A stretch of DNA of 6,365 bases from CAZKMM01 sp964553915 (lineage in GTDB: Bacteria > RBG-13-61-14 > DRUE01): the NCBI GenBank assembly GCA_964553915.1, contig CAZKMM010000130.1:1-6365 (forward strand), in the 5' to 3' direction. This document shows, in pieces, positions 1 through 6,346 of this stretch. Positions within the stretch are counted from its first letter, which is position 1. Every line of letters starts with the position of its first letter. The translations under genes were made by a program, and so were the position numbers. The notes beneath the pieces were generated by a model. The model worked only from the letters and a program-made list of their open reading frames with translations, made no database searches and was not told the origin of the DNA.

Positions 1-1038
1 TATAATTATTATAACCTCAATCTAAAAGGAGCTTTTCAATACGTTTCTCCGGCGATTACCGTAGATGTGGAGGACAATTTAAAGAGGAATCGGAATATTT
101 CTGAGTTATTAGGGGAACAGGTGAGTGAATTTAGTGAGCGTCCTCTTTATACCAGCAACGAAGCAAGTGTTCAGCTCCGGTTTCGCACCTCTCGTCCCTT
201 TAATGGTTTGGTTCGTTATACTTATCAGACATTAGTTTTTGATGAGCCAGAAAATCCCTATATGTCTCGTCCGGCGGATTTTTATGCTCATATCGGCTAT
301 ATTAGTTTTGGATATAAGTTTAATCCTCGCTTTAATTTAGGGCTCCACCTGGAAGGAGGGGAGAGAGTTTATGATACCATGGAAATTCCGGATGCTAGCG
401 GAAATATTACCGAGGTAGAGGTTGCTGATTATGACTATTATCAGGGACTAGTTAATTTCAGTTATAAATTTAGTCCCAGAACCTCAATTTCACTGGCTGG
501 AGGAGCTCAGGGTCGGATGTATTTTGGAGAAAGTCCCCGGGCTCTAGAAGACCAGACAGTTCCCCTTATCAGGATTAAATTTAGCCAATCTCAAAGTTAT
601 CGTTATAGTTTAAATTTAGATGGCGAGTATAGTTATAGTATATATGGTCATAATTTATATTTCCAGTATTGGCAGGTAGGTACGGGGTTTAAATATTATT
701 TTGCAAAACCTCTCTATGTAGGTGTTTCTTATCATTATAAACAAGATTTATATGACCGTTCTTCACTCGATATGGAAAATGTCTGGGTAGATGACCGGCT
801 GGATGCTCTTCATCTGGCAAGTGCTTCTTTAGTCTGGGAAGCGCTGAAAAAACATAATGTTCCCTATTTGACATTTTCCCTTGGGTATAAATATCGTCTC
901 CGGGATTCTAATATTGATGAAGCTGGAGATTATCAAGCTACATATGCAGGCAAAAGAAGCTTTTATGATACCGAAATAAATGCCATTTATTTTCAGCTAA
1001 CCTTTAATCCCTCTATTTTAATCGGTCCAGCAAAATAA
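1..1038 (+). CDS. Outer-membrane beta-barrel protein of a polysaccharide export locus (5' partial)
   Basis: The frame is open from base 1 to the TAA at 1036-1038, so the gene begins left of the window; the in-frame GTG at 67 is not a convincing start because similar sequence continues upstream of it. The visible 345 residues are built of alternating polar/hydrophobic strands rich in Tyr and Phe, joined by short turns and longer acidic loops (for example FGYKFNPRFNLGLHLEGG, then VNFSYKFSPRTSISLAGG). This is the pattern of an outer-membrane beta-barrel; roughly a dozen strands can be counted by eye. The last strand is YFQLTFNP, followed by a short tail. Barrels annotated as putative beta-barrel porin 2 or outer-membrane beta-barrel proteins often sit next to polysaccharide export genes, and the next gene, only 4 bp away, is such an export protein. 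Role inferred: outer-membrane pore for an exopolysaccharide. The N-terminal signal peptide and any periplasmic domain are not visible. The barrel call is strong; the exact family is moderate. Confidence 0.75.
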   Translation, partial: YNYYNLNLKGAFQYVSPAITVDVEDNLKRNRNISELLGEQVSEFSERPLYTSNEASVQLRFRTSRPFNGLVRYTYQTLVFDEPENPYMSRPADFYAHIGYISFGYKFNPRFNLGLHLEGGERVYDTMEIPDASGNITEVEVADYDYYQGLVNFSYKFSPRTSISLAGGAQGRMYFGESPRALEDQTVPLIRIKFSQSQSYRYSLNLDGEYSYSIYGHNLYFQYWQVGTGFKYYFAKPLYVGVSYHYKQDLYDRSSLDMENVWVDDRLDALHLASASLVWEALKKHNVPYLTFSLGYKYRLRDSNIDEAGDYQATYAGKRSFYDTEINAIYFQLTFNPSILIGPAK

Positions 1039-1042
1039 ATAA

Positions 1043-2053
1043 ATGAACCTGATTAAAAAAATATTTCTCGTGAGCGTTGGGTGTATTTTATCATTCCTGC
1101 TCTGGGCACAGGAAGATTATATCCTGGGTCCCGGAGATAAAATTCTCATTCAGGTAATCGGTGAGTCAGATATGCGCACAGAAGGGGAAATTTCCCCCCA
1201 GGGAACCATCACCTTCTGGATTCTGGGAGATATTAAAGTTGCCGGGAAATCGGTCCTGGAATTAAAGAACGATTTGACGAAAATCCTGGCAGAGAGATAT
1301 TTGCAAAATCCGGTGGTAAAGATAGAGGTTTTAGATTACCGTTCCAAGGAGGTTTTAATTCAGGGAGCGGTTAATAATCCTGGCACCTACCATCTTCAGG
1401 AGAACTGGACCACTTTGCTAAAATTGATTTCTATGGCTGGCGGGGTGACAGAAGACGTCGGGAGTGTGGCTTACATAGTCAGAGGATATATGAATCGCCC
1501 TTTGAATCTCAACCTGATTTTAAAAGCAGAGGAAACCAAAGCCAAATCAAGTTCGGGGCAGAATTCCTCTGGAAAAACCGGGGAAGAAAAAAAATCCGAA
1601 AAGTTCCCTTCTGAAGCCCAGCTTCCGGAAGAAAAGGAATCATCTTTTCCCAGGCAAAACGTTTTTCAGCTTAAGCGAATAGAGGTTGATTTAAAAAAGC
1701 TCTTAATTCAGGGAGACTTACAGGAGGATAAGCCAATTTACGGCGGGGATTTTGTTTTTATTTCCAGTATCGCTTATGAGGAGTTAAGCAAGAATTTTGT
1801 CTGGGTAGAAGGGGCAGTGGGGCACCCCGGGAAAATAGCCTATGTTCCGGGTTTAACCGCGCTTCAGGCAATTCTTCAGGCGGGCGGGCTGGCAGAGTAT
1901 TCTGCGCCTAATCGTGCCACGATTATCCGGATTGCCCCGGATGGTAGAAATATTATCATCAAGGTTAAGCTGAAAAAAATCAGCAAGGGCAAAGCCCCGG
2001 ATGTTCCCCTTCAACCAGGCGACCGTCTCACCGTTCCTCAGAGTATCTTTTAG
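1043..2053 (+). CDS. Polysaccharide export protein (OPX/Wza-like, Poly_export plus SLBB domains)
   Basis: A 336-residue secreted protein. Residues 1-22 form a signal peptide (basic MNLIKK, hydrophobic core, likely cleavage after LLWA before QEDY). Cys14 lies inside the core with Ser at -3 and a hydrophobic run after it, so a lipoprotein is unlikely, unlike Wza. Residues 25-98 are a polysaccharide export domain: YILGPGDKILIQV at the start, then the YLQNPVVKIEV segment typical of the family. A first SLBB unit spans about 101-155 (VLIQGAVNNPGTY, LISMAGGV) and finishes after a long insert with VDLKKLL and GGDFVFI (215-240). A second SLBB unit is at about 251-330 (VEGAVGHPGKIAYVPG, ILQAGGL, LQPGDRLTVP). 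The protein stops at residue 336, with no room for the C-terminal outer-membrane helix of Wza. Residues 161-206 are a charged, Ser/Lys/Glu-rich, probably disordered linker. The protein likely sits in the periplasm and passes polymer to the barrel encoded just upstream. The ATG at 1043 follows an A-rich stretch with no Shine-Dalgarno motif. Confidence 0.9.
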   Translation: MNLIKKIFLVSVGCILSFLLWAQEDYILGPGDKILIQVIGESDMRTEGEISPQGTITFWILGDIKVAGKSVLELKNDLTKILAERYLQNPVVKIEVLDYRSKEVLIQGAVNNPGTYHLQENWTTLLKLISMAGGVTEDVGSVAYIVRGYMNRPLNLNLILKAEETKAKSSSGQNSSGKTGEEKKSEKFPSEAQLPEEKESSFPRQNVFQLKRIEVDLKKLLIQGDLQEDKPIYGGDFVFISSIAYEELSKNFVWVEGAVGHPGKIAYVPGLTALQAILQAGGLAEYSAPNRATIIRIAPDGRNIIIKVKLKKISKGKAPDVPLQPGDRLTVPQSIF

Positions 2054-2086
2054 CTCCGGGTTTAAAAGGCAGTAGAATAATTAAAA

Positions 2087-2641
2087 ATGAAGTGCGCTCT
2101 CCATATTCATACCAATTTTTCCGATGGATTTCACCCTCCCGAGCAGATGGTCAATGCTTATATTGAGCAGGGATTCAAATGTCTGGCAATAACTGACCAT
2201 CAATTTCTCCTTCCTCCCAATTATTTCCGTTATCTGGAGAGATTGAGCTTAAATTTAAAAAAGCAGGGAATCATACTCCTGCCAGGAGTGGAGCGAGAGT
2301 TTGAACCCTGGGGCGGAAGCCATCTTTTAGAAATCCGGGGTGAAAAGCAAACCCTTTATGTGCTCTGCCATCCCCGGGCTTATCTTCTCAGTCCTGAAGA
2401 AGTGAAAGAAAGAGTCCGCACCAGCCCTCTTCGGATTGATGCGATTGAAATCACCTACCGGGGAATTTACACTCCAGAATATGATACCGCTCAGATTCCT
2501 CTGCCCAAGATTGCTACGGATGACGCTCACGAGACCTATGAGGTAGCTCAAGCCTGGATTGAAACTGAAGATTTTGACCATCCAGACCAGATTATCCAGG
2601 CAGTGAAAAAGGGAGAGTTTAAAGTGAGGTTTGCTTCTTAG
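2087..2641 (+). CDS. PHP-domain metal-dependent phosphoesterase
   Basis: A 184-residue cytoplasmic protein that is essentially a bare PHP domain. The metal-binding residues of the family are all visible in order: H6 and H8 (HIHTNFSDG) with D13, D37-H38 (ITDHQ), E69 (GVERE), H79 (GGSHLLEI), H95 (LCHPR), and D146 and H148 (TDDAHE). The E121 segment (DAIEITYRG) matches the place where relatives have an IEV-x-N motif. PHP enzymes hydrolyse phosphoester bonds with a two- or three-metal centre; members include histidinol phosphatase, the phosphotyrosine phosphatases CpsB/YwqE of capsule operons, and small-nucleotide phosphoesterases. The true substrate cannot be read from the sequence. The gene follows the export gene by 33 bp on the same strand, so it is probably in its operon, which makes a regulatory phosphatase for polysaccharide export one reasonable idea. 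The ATG at 2087 places the HxH motif at residues 6-8, as usual, which supports this start; AAGG at 2066-2069 is too far upstream to be a ribosome-binding site. Confidence 0.87.
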   Translation: MKCALHIHTNFSDGFHPPEQMVNAYIEQGFKCLAITDHQFLLPPNYFRYLERLSLNLKKQGIILLPGVEREFEPWGGSHLLEIRGEKQTLYVLCHPRAYLLSPEEVKERVRTSPLRIDAIEITYRGIYTPEYDTAQIPLPKIATDDAHETYEVAQAWIETEDFDHPDQIIQAVKKGEFKVRFAS

Positions 2642-5600
2642 AGCTGGTAAGTTTTTCTATTTCCCTTCTTTGAAAAGCAATCCGGGGATATGGGAAAATC
2701 CTTACTGGACCAAAAATCCCAAAACTTTTTGGCAGGGAAAGTAGATTACTTGCGGTATTGGTTAAAATAAACTGGAACTGATTATTCCCTGCTCTAATAA
2801 AATTAGAGAGCGCAAACTGGTATGGAGGTGCCAGTTTTAATCCAGCTGGTTTCCCATTTATTTTTACTTCTACCACACCTTCTACTTTTCCTAAATCAAG
2901 AACCAGCCAGTAATCCTGATAGGAAGAAGAAAGAGCAAGCTCAAAACTGTATTCCACAGAACCAGAATAATGAACATAACCCAGCTTTTTTAAATCCCCG
3001 AGCGGTTTGGTTGGTTCAAAGCCGGGCTTTAAGTGATTTTTTCTAACTTCAAATTCTCCCCGAAGAACTACCGGCTCTATGGTATGCCAGCAGGGATAAA
3101 GAGTCGGGTAATCTGGCATCCGGCTTCGGAAGATAATTTTATTTTTGCCTGATTTCAAATACCTGCTCACCTCTGCACAAAAATTATCCTCATCCCAGAC
3201 CCGGGATTTTTTTACTTCTAACCTGGGCAAATGCTGATTTATTACAATTTCTACCGGCTCCCCCAAATTTTCCCAGACCAGCTCCAGATTTTCCGGGACC
3301 TTCTCCAGATTAAATTCCGTCTCTGCCTGATACCTGCTTCCCGGGGCCGGAAAGATTAAATACTGCGGAAGATAATCCAAAATCCGATACAAAACCTCTA
3401 TTGCCTGATAAAAACCAAGCCGGGTAAAATCTATCCCTAAAATTGCTTTCCCCAACCCGCTTGCTTCCTCCATCTGAGCAAATTCCACAAAATCTTCATA
3501 AACCAGCTCCCGAAATTTTGACCGGGGACGAAAAAATAAATAGAAAACTGGAAGGAAAATTCTTAAAGCATAAACAACTCCCCGGGTTCTTAAGGTAAAA
3601 TCCAGCTCTTTTTTCAGCTCAGAAAGAGACCGGGGCTTGATTTGCTCACCCTTTACTTTCCAGGGACCCAGCCGAAAATAATTCAAACCAAAAGGCTGAA
3701 ACTGAAAGGGTCCTTTTAATTCCACAGGTTCTGGAAGATTTACCTCAACTTTCACCTCCCCGGCTTTTCCCTCAATTTTCACCGGGAGTGCTCTGCTATA
3801 GCCTTCAATTTGTTCAAAATCATATCTGAGGGGAATTAAATTGGTCTTTTTTATCCAGTCTGGTGCCTGCTCCTCTCCAGCTACCAATAACACCGATTCC
3901 CTGCCTTCAAGCTCCAGCTGAAATCTTATTCCTTCTTTGTCTGGAAACTGGATTATCCCGACCTGCTTTCCCTCCCAGGGGTAAAAAGCTTGCAGTGATT
4001 TTTTCCCGGTGCGGAGCAGTCCCTTTAAACTAACAGCCTGCTCTGTGAGATTGGCAATAAAATAAACTTCATCATCTCCTATCCTTCGTGCCTGACTCAC
4101 CAGTCCATAAGGATAACTTTCCAGGCTTAACCGGGCAGGAAAAACCCGTGCCAGGGTTTCTGTCAGCCTGGGGAGATAATATTCTCCGGCAAGAATCTTT
4201 ACCCGCCCGGAAAAGCTCAAAATTCTTTCCTGCCAGGCTCTTACTTCTTCTCCCAGATGATTAAACTCAGGAAGTTTCTCCAGAAAGAAAATCCACCCTC
4301 CCCCTTGCGCAAATTCCAAAAGAAAATTTAAAGTTTGTTGATTTAAAACCGGGCAAAAGGGAATGACCAGAGCCGGATATTCCTCGTTGCCGGCAACGAC
4401 CCTGCCTTTTTTTATCTTTACCTTTTCCTCCCAGATTGCTTCTTCAAAAATAATCTCAAAATCACGCAGGTAAGAAATAAGAAATTTGCAGGTTTCTTCT
4501 ATCTGGGATGACAGTTCCTTTAATTTTTTATTTTCTCCTCTTCCCCGGGATAATGCCCAGAAAGTAGAGGTAGGGATTAATAACCCGATTTCTGCTTGAT
4601 GAACTCCCTGAGAAAGAACCCGGCTTAACCTGGAGACATATCTGGAGAATTCCGGGTAATATCTCCACCAGGGCTCCTGCCAGAAATGGCTGGGAGGAAA
4701 GTCTCGCTTCCTGATACCTTTGACAGAAATCAGGCTCTGATGCGGGTTTAAAAAATTTATCCCCAGGGCAAAGAGCCAGTCGGTCATTCGCTTAAATTCC
4801 CCCAGGCTCATCTTCCAGCCCGCGCCCCCACCTGCCTCGCAAAGCACCCGGGAAAAGCCATTAATATGAGCAATAGAGCTTACCATCTTCACTGAATAAT
4901 TTGGAGCCTCCATCCAGGCAAGACCGCCCTGCAAACCATCCCCGGCATTTAAAGCATCAATTCCCGGTATCTGCATCTGGGAAAGATGACAGTAAACTCC
5001 TCCGTGATTTACCGCCATCTGACTCAGTCGCTCCTCCTGTGAAAGATGACCGGTTAAAACCAGATTATGCTCCTGACACCAGAGAGAAAGCGGTTGGTAA
5101 AAACTTTTACTGGTCAGCTCCTCCACCAGTTGATAATATTCAGTGCGGAATTTTATGTATCCCGGACGGTCAAGAACCAGAAGATAAAGATACTCCAGCA
5201 CATCATAACCATATCTTTCGGTAAATTCTTTCTGGAAAATTTCAGACCAGGGAAAGCCGTTATAATGCTGGGGTTCATCCAGGAAAATTCCCTTAATGGT
5301 TTTGCCAAAATATTGGCTGAACCGCCTCGCATATTCTTCGTAAACCATCTCAATTACTTTTTCCGCCACTTTGGGATTGAATAAATCTACATATCCCCGA
5401 ACCGGTTTTATCCAGTTGGCACAATAACAGGAAAAAAGTCTCTCTGAAGAAACCGATTGATAAAATACTAAAAGCTCGCCCTCAATCCGGGGAAGAATAA
5501 GCTGGTCTTCCCGGTAGCAATCTTTAAGTTCCTTTATGTCTTCTGTTACTGAATATACTTGCAGAATTTTGCCCGGAACCTGAATTCTCCTGCCCGGTTT

Positions 5601-5969
5601 CGGCTTTTTTAACAGGAGATAATCAAGATATACCTGCCCAAGCTCGGGATAGCGAGAAAGAAGCTTGCCCGCTACCATCCCGCTCGGCCAGTTGTATTCA
5701 TCGTAAAGCCAGGCTTGGATTCCTAACTTAGCACAAGTTTCAATCGCATATCCCACTCGCTCAAAAAATTCCTCAGATAAATATTCAACTTCTAATCCGG
5801 TGCGAGGATGAAGAAAAATGCCTCCCATCCCAGCCCGGGCTAATTCTTCCAGAGCTACTTTCAGTCTTTCTTTCTCCAGCTGGTCATTTAAAGCCAGAAA
5901 AGGCACAGGACCATATCCGGGAAGAGAAGATAAAAGCTGTGCTCTTAAGGGGTCAACTTGTTTTTCCAT
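2619..5969 (-). CDS. GH106-like glycoside hydrolase (alpha-L-rhamnosidase-related), large multidomain
   Basis: A 1116-residue protein if it starts at the ATG at 5969; an upstream in-frame TTG at 5984 would add 5 residues. I prefer the ATG. Numbering is from that ATG. The N-terminal half is a TIM-barrel hydrolase like GH106: PVPFLALND (22-30), GGIFLHPRTG (49-58), YDEYNWPSG (89-97), GIFLDEPQHY (227-236), VLCEAGGGAGW (375-385), NFLNPH (405-410), FPP...EPWW (424-435). E232 and E378 are the likely catalytic or metal-binding acids, by position relative to family motifs. Residues about 456-605 resemble the Rossmann-like glutamine-amidotransferase-type domain that follows the barrel in such enzymes. 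About 780-875 is an unusual helical, hydrophobic stretch. About 878-975 and 1000-1075 look like beta-sandwich (jelly-roll) modules; the last has DLGKVEGVVEVKINGKPAG, APPYQF and AGNNQFQFILTN, typical of GH2-type sugar-binding domains. There is no signal peptide, so a cytoplasmic location is inferred. Substrate is not certain; rhamnosides are the family precedent. Confidence 0.82.
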   Translation of the reverse strand: MEKQVDPLRAQLLSSLPGYGPVPFLALNDQLEKERLKVALEELARAGMGGIFLHPRTGLEVEYLSEEFFERVGYAIETCAKLGIQAWLYDEYNWPSGMVAGKLLSRYPELGQVYLDYLLLKKPKPGRRIQVPGKILQVYSVTEDIKELKDCYREDQLILPRIEGELLVFYQSVSSERLFSCYCANWIKPVRGYVDLFNPKVAEKVIEMVYEEYARRFSQYFGKTIKGIFLDEPQHYNGFPWSEIFQKEFTERYGYDVLEYLYLLVLDRPGYIKFRTEYYQLVEELTSKSFYQPLSLWCQEHNLVLTGHLSQEERLSQMAVNHGGVYCHLSQMQIPGIDALNAGDGLQGGLAWMEAPNYSVKMVSSIAHINGFSRVLCEAGGGAGWKMSLGEFKRMTDWLFALGINFLNPHQSLISVKGIRKRDFPPSHFWQEPWWRYYPEFSRYVSRLSRVLSQGVHQAEIGLLIPTSTFWALSRGRGENKKLKELSSQIEETCKFLISYLRDFEIIFEEAIWEEKVKIKKGRVVAGNEEYPALVIPFCPVLNQQTLNFLLEFAQGGGWIFFLEKLPEFNHLGEEVRAWQERILSFSGRVKILAGEYYLPRLTETLARVFPARLSLESYPYGLVSQARRIGDDEVYFIANLTEQAVSLKGLLRTGKKSLQAFYPWEGKQVGIIQFPDKEGIRFQLELEGRESVLLVAGEEQAPDWIKKTNLIPLRYDFEQIEGYSRALPVKIEGKAGEVKVEVNLPEPVELKGPFQFQPFGLNYFRLGPWKVKGEQIKPRSLSELKKELDFTLRTRGVVYALRIFLPVFYLFFRPRSKFRELVYEDFVEFAQMEEASGLGKAILGIDFTRLGFYQAIEVLYRILDYLPQYLIFPAPGSRYQAETEFNLEKVPENLELVWENLGEPVEIVINQHLPRLEVKKSRVWDEDNFCAEVSRYLKSGKNKIIFRSRMPDYPTLYPCWHTIEPVVLRGEFEVRKNHLKPGFEPTKPLGDLKKLGYVHYSGSVEYSFELALSSSYQDYWLVLDLGKVEGVVEVKINGKPAGLKLAPPYQFALSNFIRAGNNQFQFILTNTASNLLSLPKSFGIFGPVRIFPYPRIAFQRREIEKLTSSKKQTSL

Positions 5970-6005
5970 TATTCTATTTTGCAATCTGGAATTTAAATTT
6001 AACCC

Positions 6006-6011
6006 GTTATA
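6006..6011 (-). promoter_or_regulatory. Possible -10 box for the hydrolase gene
   Basis: Read on the minus strand this is TATAAC, 5 of 6 matches to the sigma-70 -10 consensus, about 37 bases before the preferred ATG. No good -35 hexamer lies 16-18 bases upstream (that position reads close to AAGGAT), so the call rests on one box only and is weak. Confidence 0.22.
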
Positions 6012-6105
6012 GAATCAATAAACAAGAAATCCTTTTCGGATAGGTTAACAAAAGCTTTTTCTCTTGGCAAACTTTGAGAAATGACTTCGGGATAAAAATA
6101 CCTAC

Positions 6106-6133
6106 TTGACAAAATAATTTTCTCTGCTATTTT
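6106..6133 (+). promoter_or_regulatory. Possible upstream sigma-70 promoter (P1) facing the right edge
   Basis: A perfect TTGACA at 6106-6111 is followed after 16 bases by TATTTT (6128-6133), 4 of 6 matches to the -10 consensus. It points the same way as the promoter candidate at 6191, which fits the tandem promoters common in front of rRNA operons. An AT-rich background makes chance matches plausible. Confidence 0.3.
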
Positions 6134-6190
6134 TAATATTAGCTCTTTTAGATACTCCAAACAAAAATTCAAAACTTTCCCGAAAACCTC

Positions 6191-6218
6191 TTGACAAATC
6201 AAAAAGTTTTGCTAAATA
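6191..6218 (+). promoter_or_regulatory. Probable sigma-70 promoter (P2) for the leader RNA
   Basis: A perfect TTGACA at 6191-6196 is followed by an AT-only stretch at 6213-6225 in which a -10 box may lie. TAAATA at 6213-6218 has a 16-base spacer but only 3 of 6 matches; TATAAA at 6219-6224 is closer to consensus but its 22-base spacer is too long. The -35 is strong and the -10 ambiguous. It directly precedes the boxA-like motif and hairpin, so transcription into the right edge is likely. Confidence 0.45.
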
Positions 6219-6235
6219 TATAAATTGCTCTGGTC

Positions 6236-6250
6236 GATCTTTTAAAGGTC
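6236..6250 (+). promoter_or_regulatory. Small hairpin upstream of boxA (boxB-like position)
   Basis: GATCTT and AAGGTC pair over 6 bp (one T-G wobble) around a TTA loop. It ends 15 bases before the boxA-like motif, the relative order of boxB and boxA in antitermination leaders. It is short and could be chance; GGTCG is also directly repeated here (6232-6236 and 6247-6251). Confidence 0.25.
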
Positions 6251-6265
6251 GTCGTTGGTGGACTG

Positions 6266-6278
6266 GCTCTTTGAAAAC
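6266..6278 (+). promoter_or_regulatory. boxA-like antitermination motif
   Basis: GCTCTTTGAAAAC closely matches the boxA element (core GCTCTTT) that binds NusB/NusE in rRNA leaders and spacers and allows Rho-resistant transcription. The following ACTAAATAGC also resembles rRNA leader or spacer sequence of many bacteria. It lies about 70 bases after the TTGACA box and on the same strand. Confidence 0.5.
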
Positions 6279-6300
6279 TAAATAGCAGGCAAGGACTTTG

Positions 6301-6346
6301 AGGTTCCCGTCGGTAGCCGGTTAGCTACCGAGCCGGCCGGGAGCTT
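6301..6346 (+). other. Bulged GC-rich hairpin in the leader
   Basis: An inner 8-bp perfect stem pairs TCGGTAGC (6310-6317) with GCTACCGA (6324-6331) around the loop CGGTTA. An outer stem pairs 6301-6309 with 6338-6346 (9 bp including two G-T wobbles). The 5' side is continuous, while the 3' side carries a 6-base bulge GCCGGC (6332-6337). There is no T-run after it, so it is not a typical Rho-independent terminator. It is probably a structured RNA element such as a processing or antitermination stem. Confidence 0.6.

Larger units (their letters stand above)
5970..6190. other. AT-rich intergenic region without a convincing gene
   Basis: This stretch separates the hydrolase start from the putative leader at the right edge. 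A 67-codon open frame on the minus strand (5999-6202) exists but starts with TTG, has no ribosome-binding site, and resembles no protein I recognise, so I do not call it. The region should hold the hydrolase promoter on the minus strand and perhaps an upstream promoter on the plus strand. ATTTAAAT at 5991-5998 is a short AT palindrome of no evident meaning. Confidence 0.6.

Noticed and set aside
67..69. GTG as the true start of the beta-barrel gene
   Set aside because: The frame stays open to base 1 with strand-like sequence (AFQYVSPAITVDVED) before it, and no signal peptide follows the GTG, so the gene begins outside the window.
1083..1085. Lipobox at Cys14 of the export protein
   Set aside because: Residues before it are S-V-G, lacking the hydrophobic -3 residue, and the hydrophobic core continues after the cysteine, so ordinary signal peptidase cleavage near residue 22 is more likely.
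4901..5384. Two overlapping plus-strand open frames of about 105 codons inside the hydrolase gene
   Set aside because: They lie opposite strongly conserved hydrolase motifs and their translations are Pro/His-rich and of no recognisable family; they are shadows of the real frame.
5982..5984. TTG start for the hydrolase
   Set aside because: It adds only five residues, has no ribosome-binding site, and an ATG follows directly at 5969. It remains possible.
5999..6202. 67-codon open frame on the minus strand just upstream of the hydrolase
   Set aside because: It starts with TTG, has no ribosome-binding site, matches no family I know, and overlaps plus-strand promoter-like boxes and AT-rich spacer sequence. 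Probably chance.
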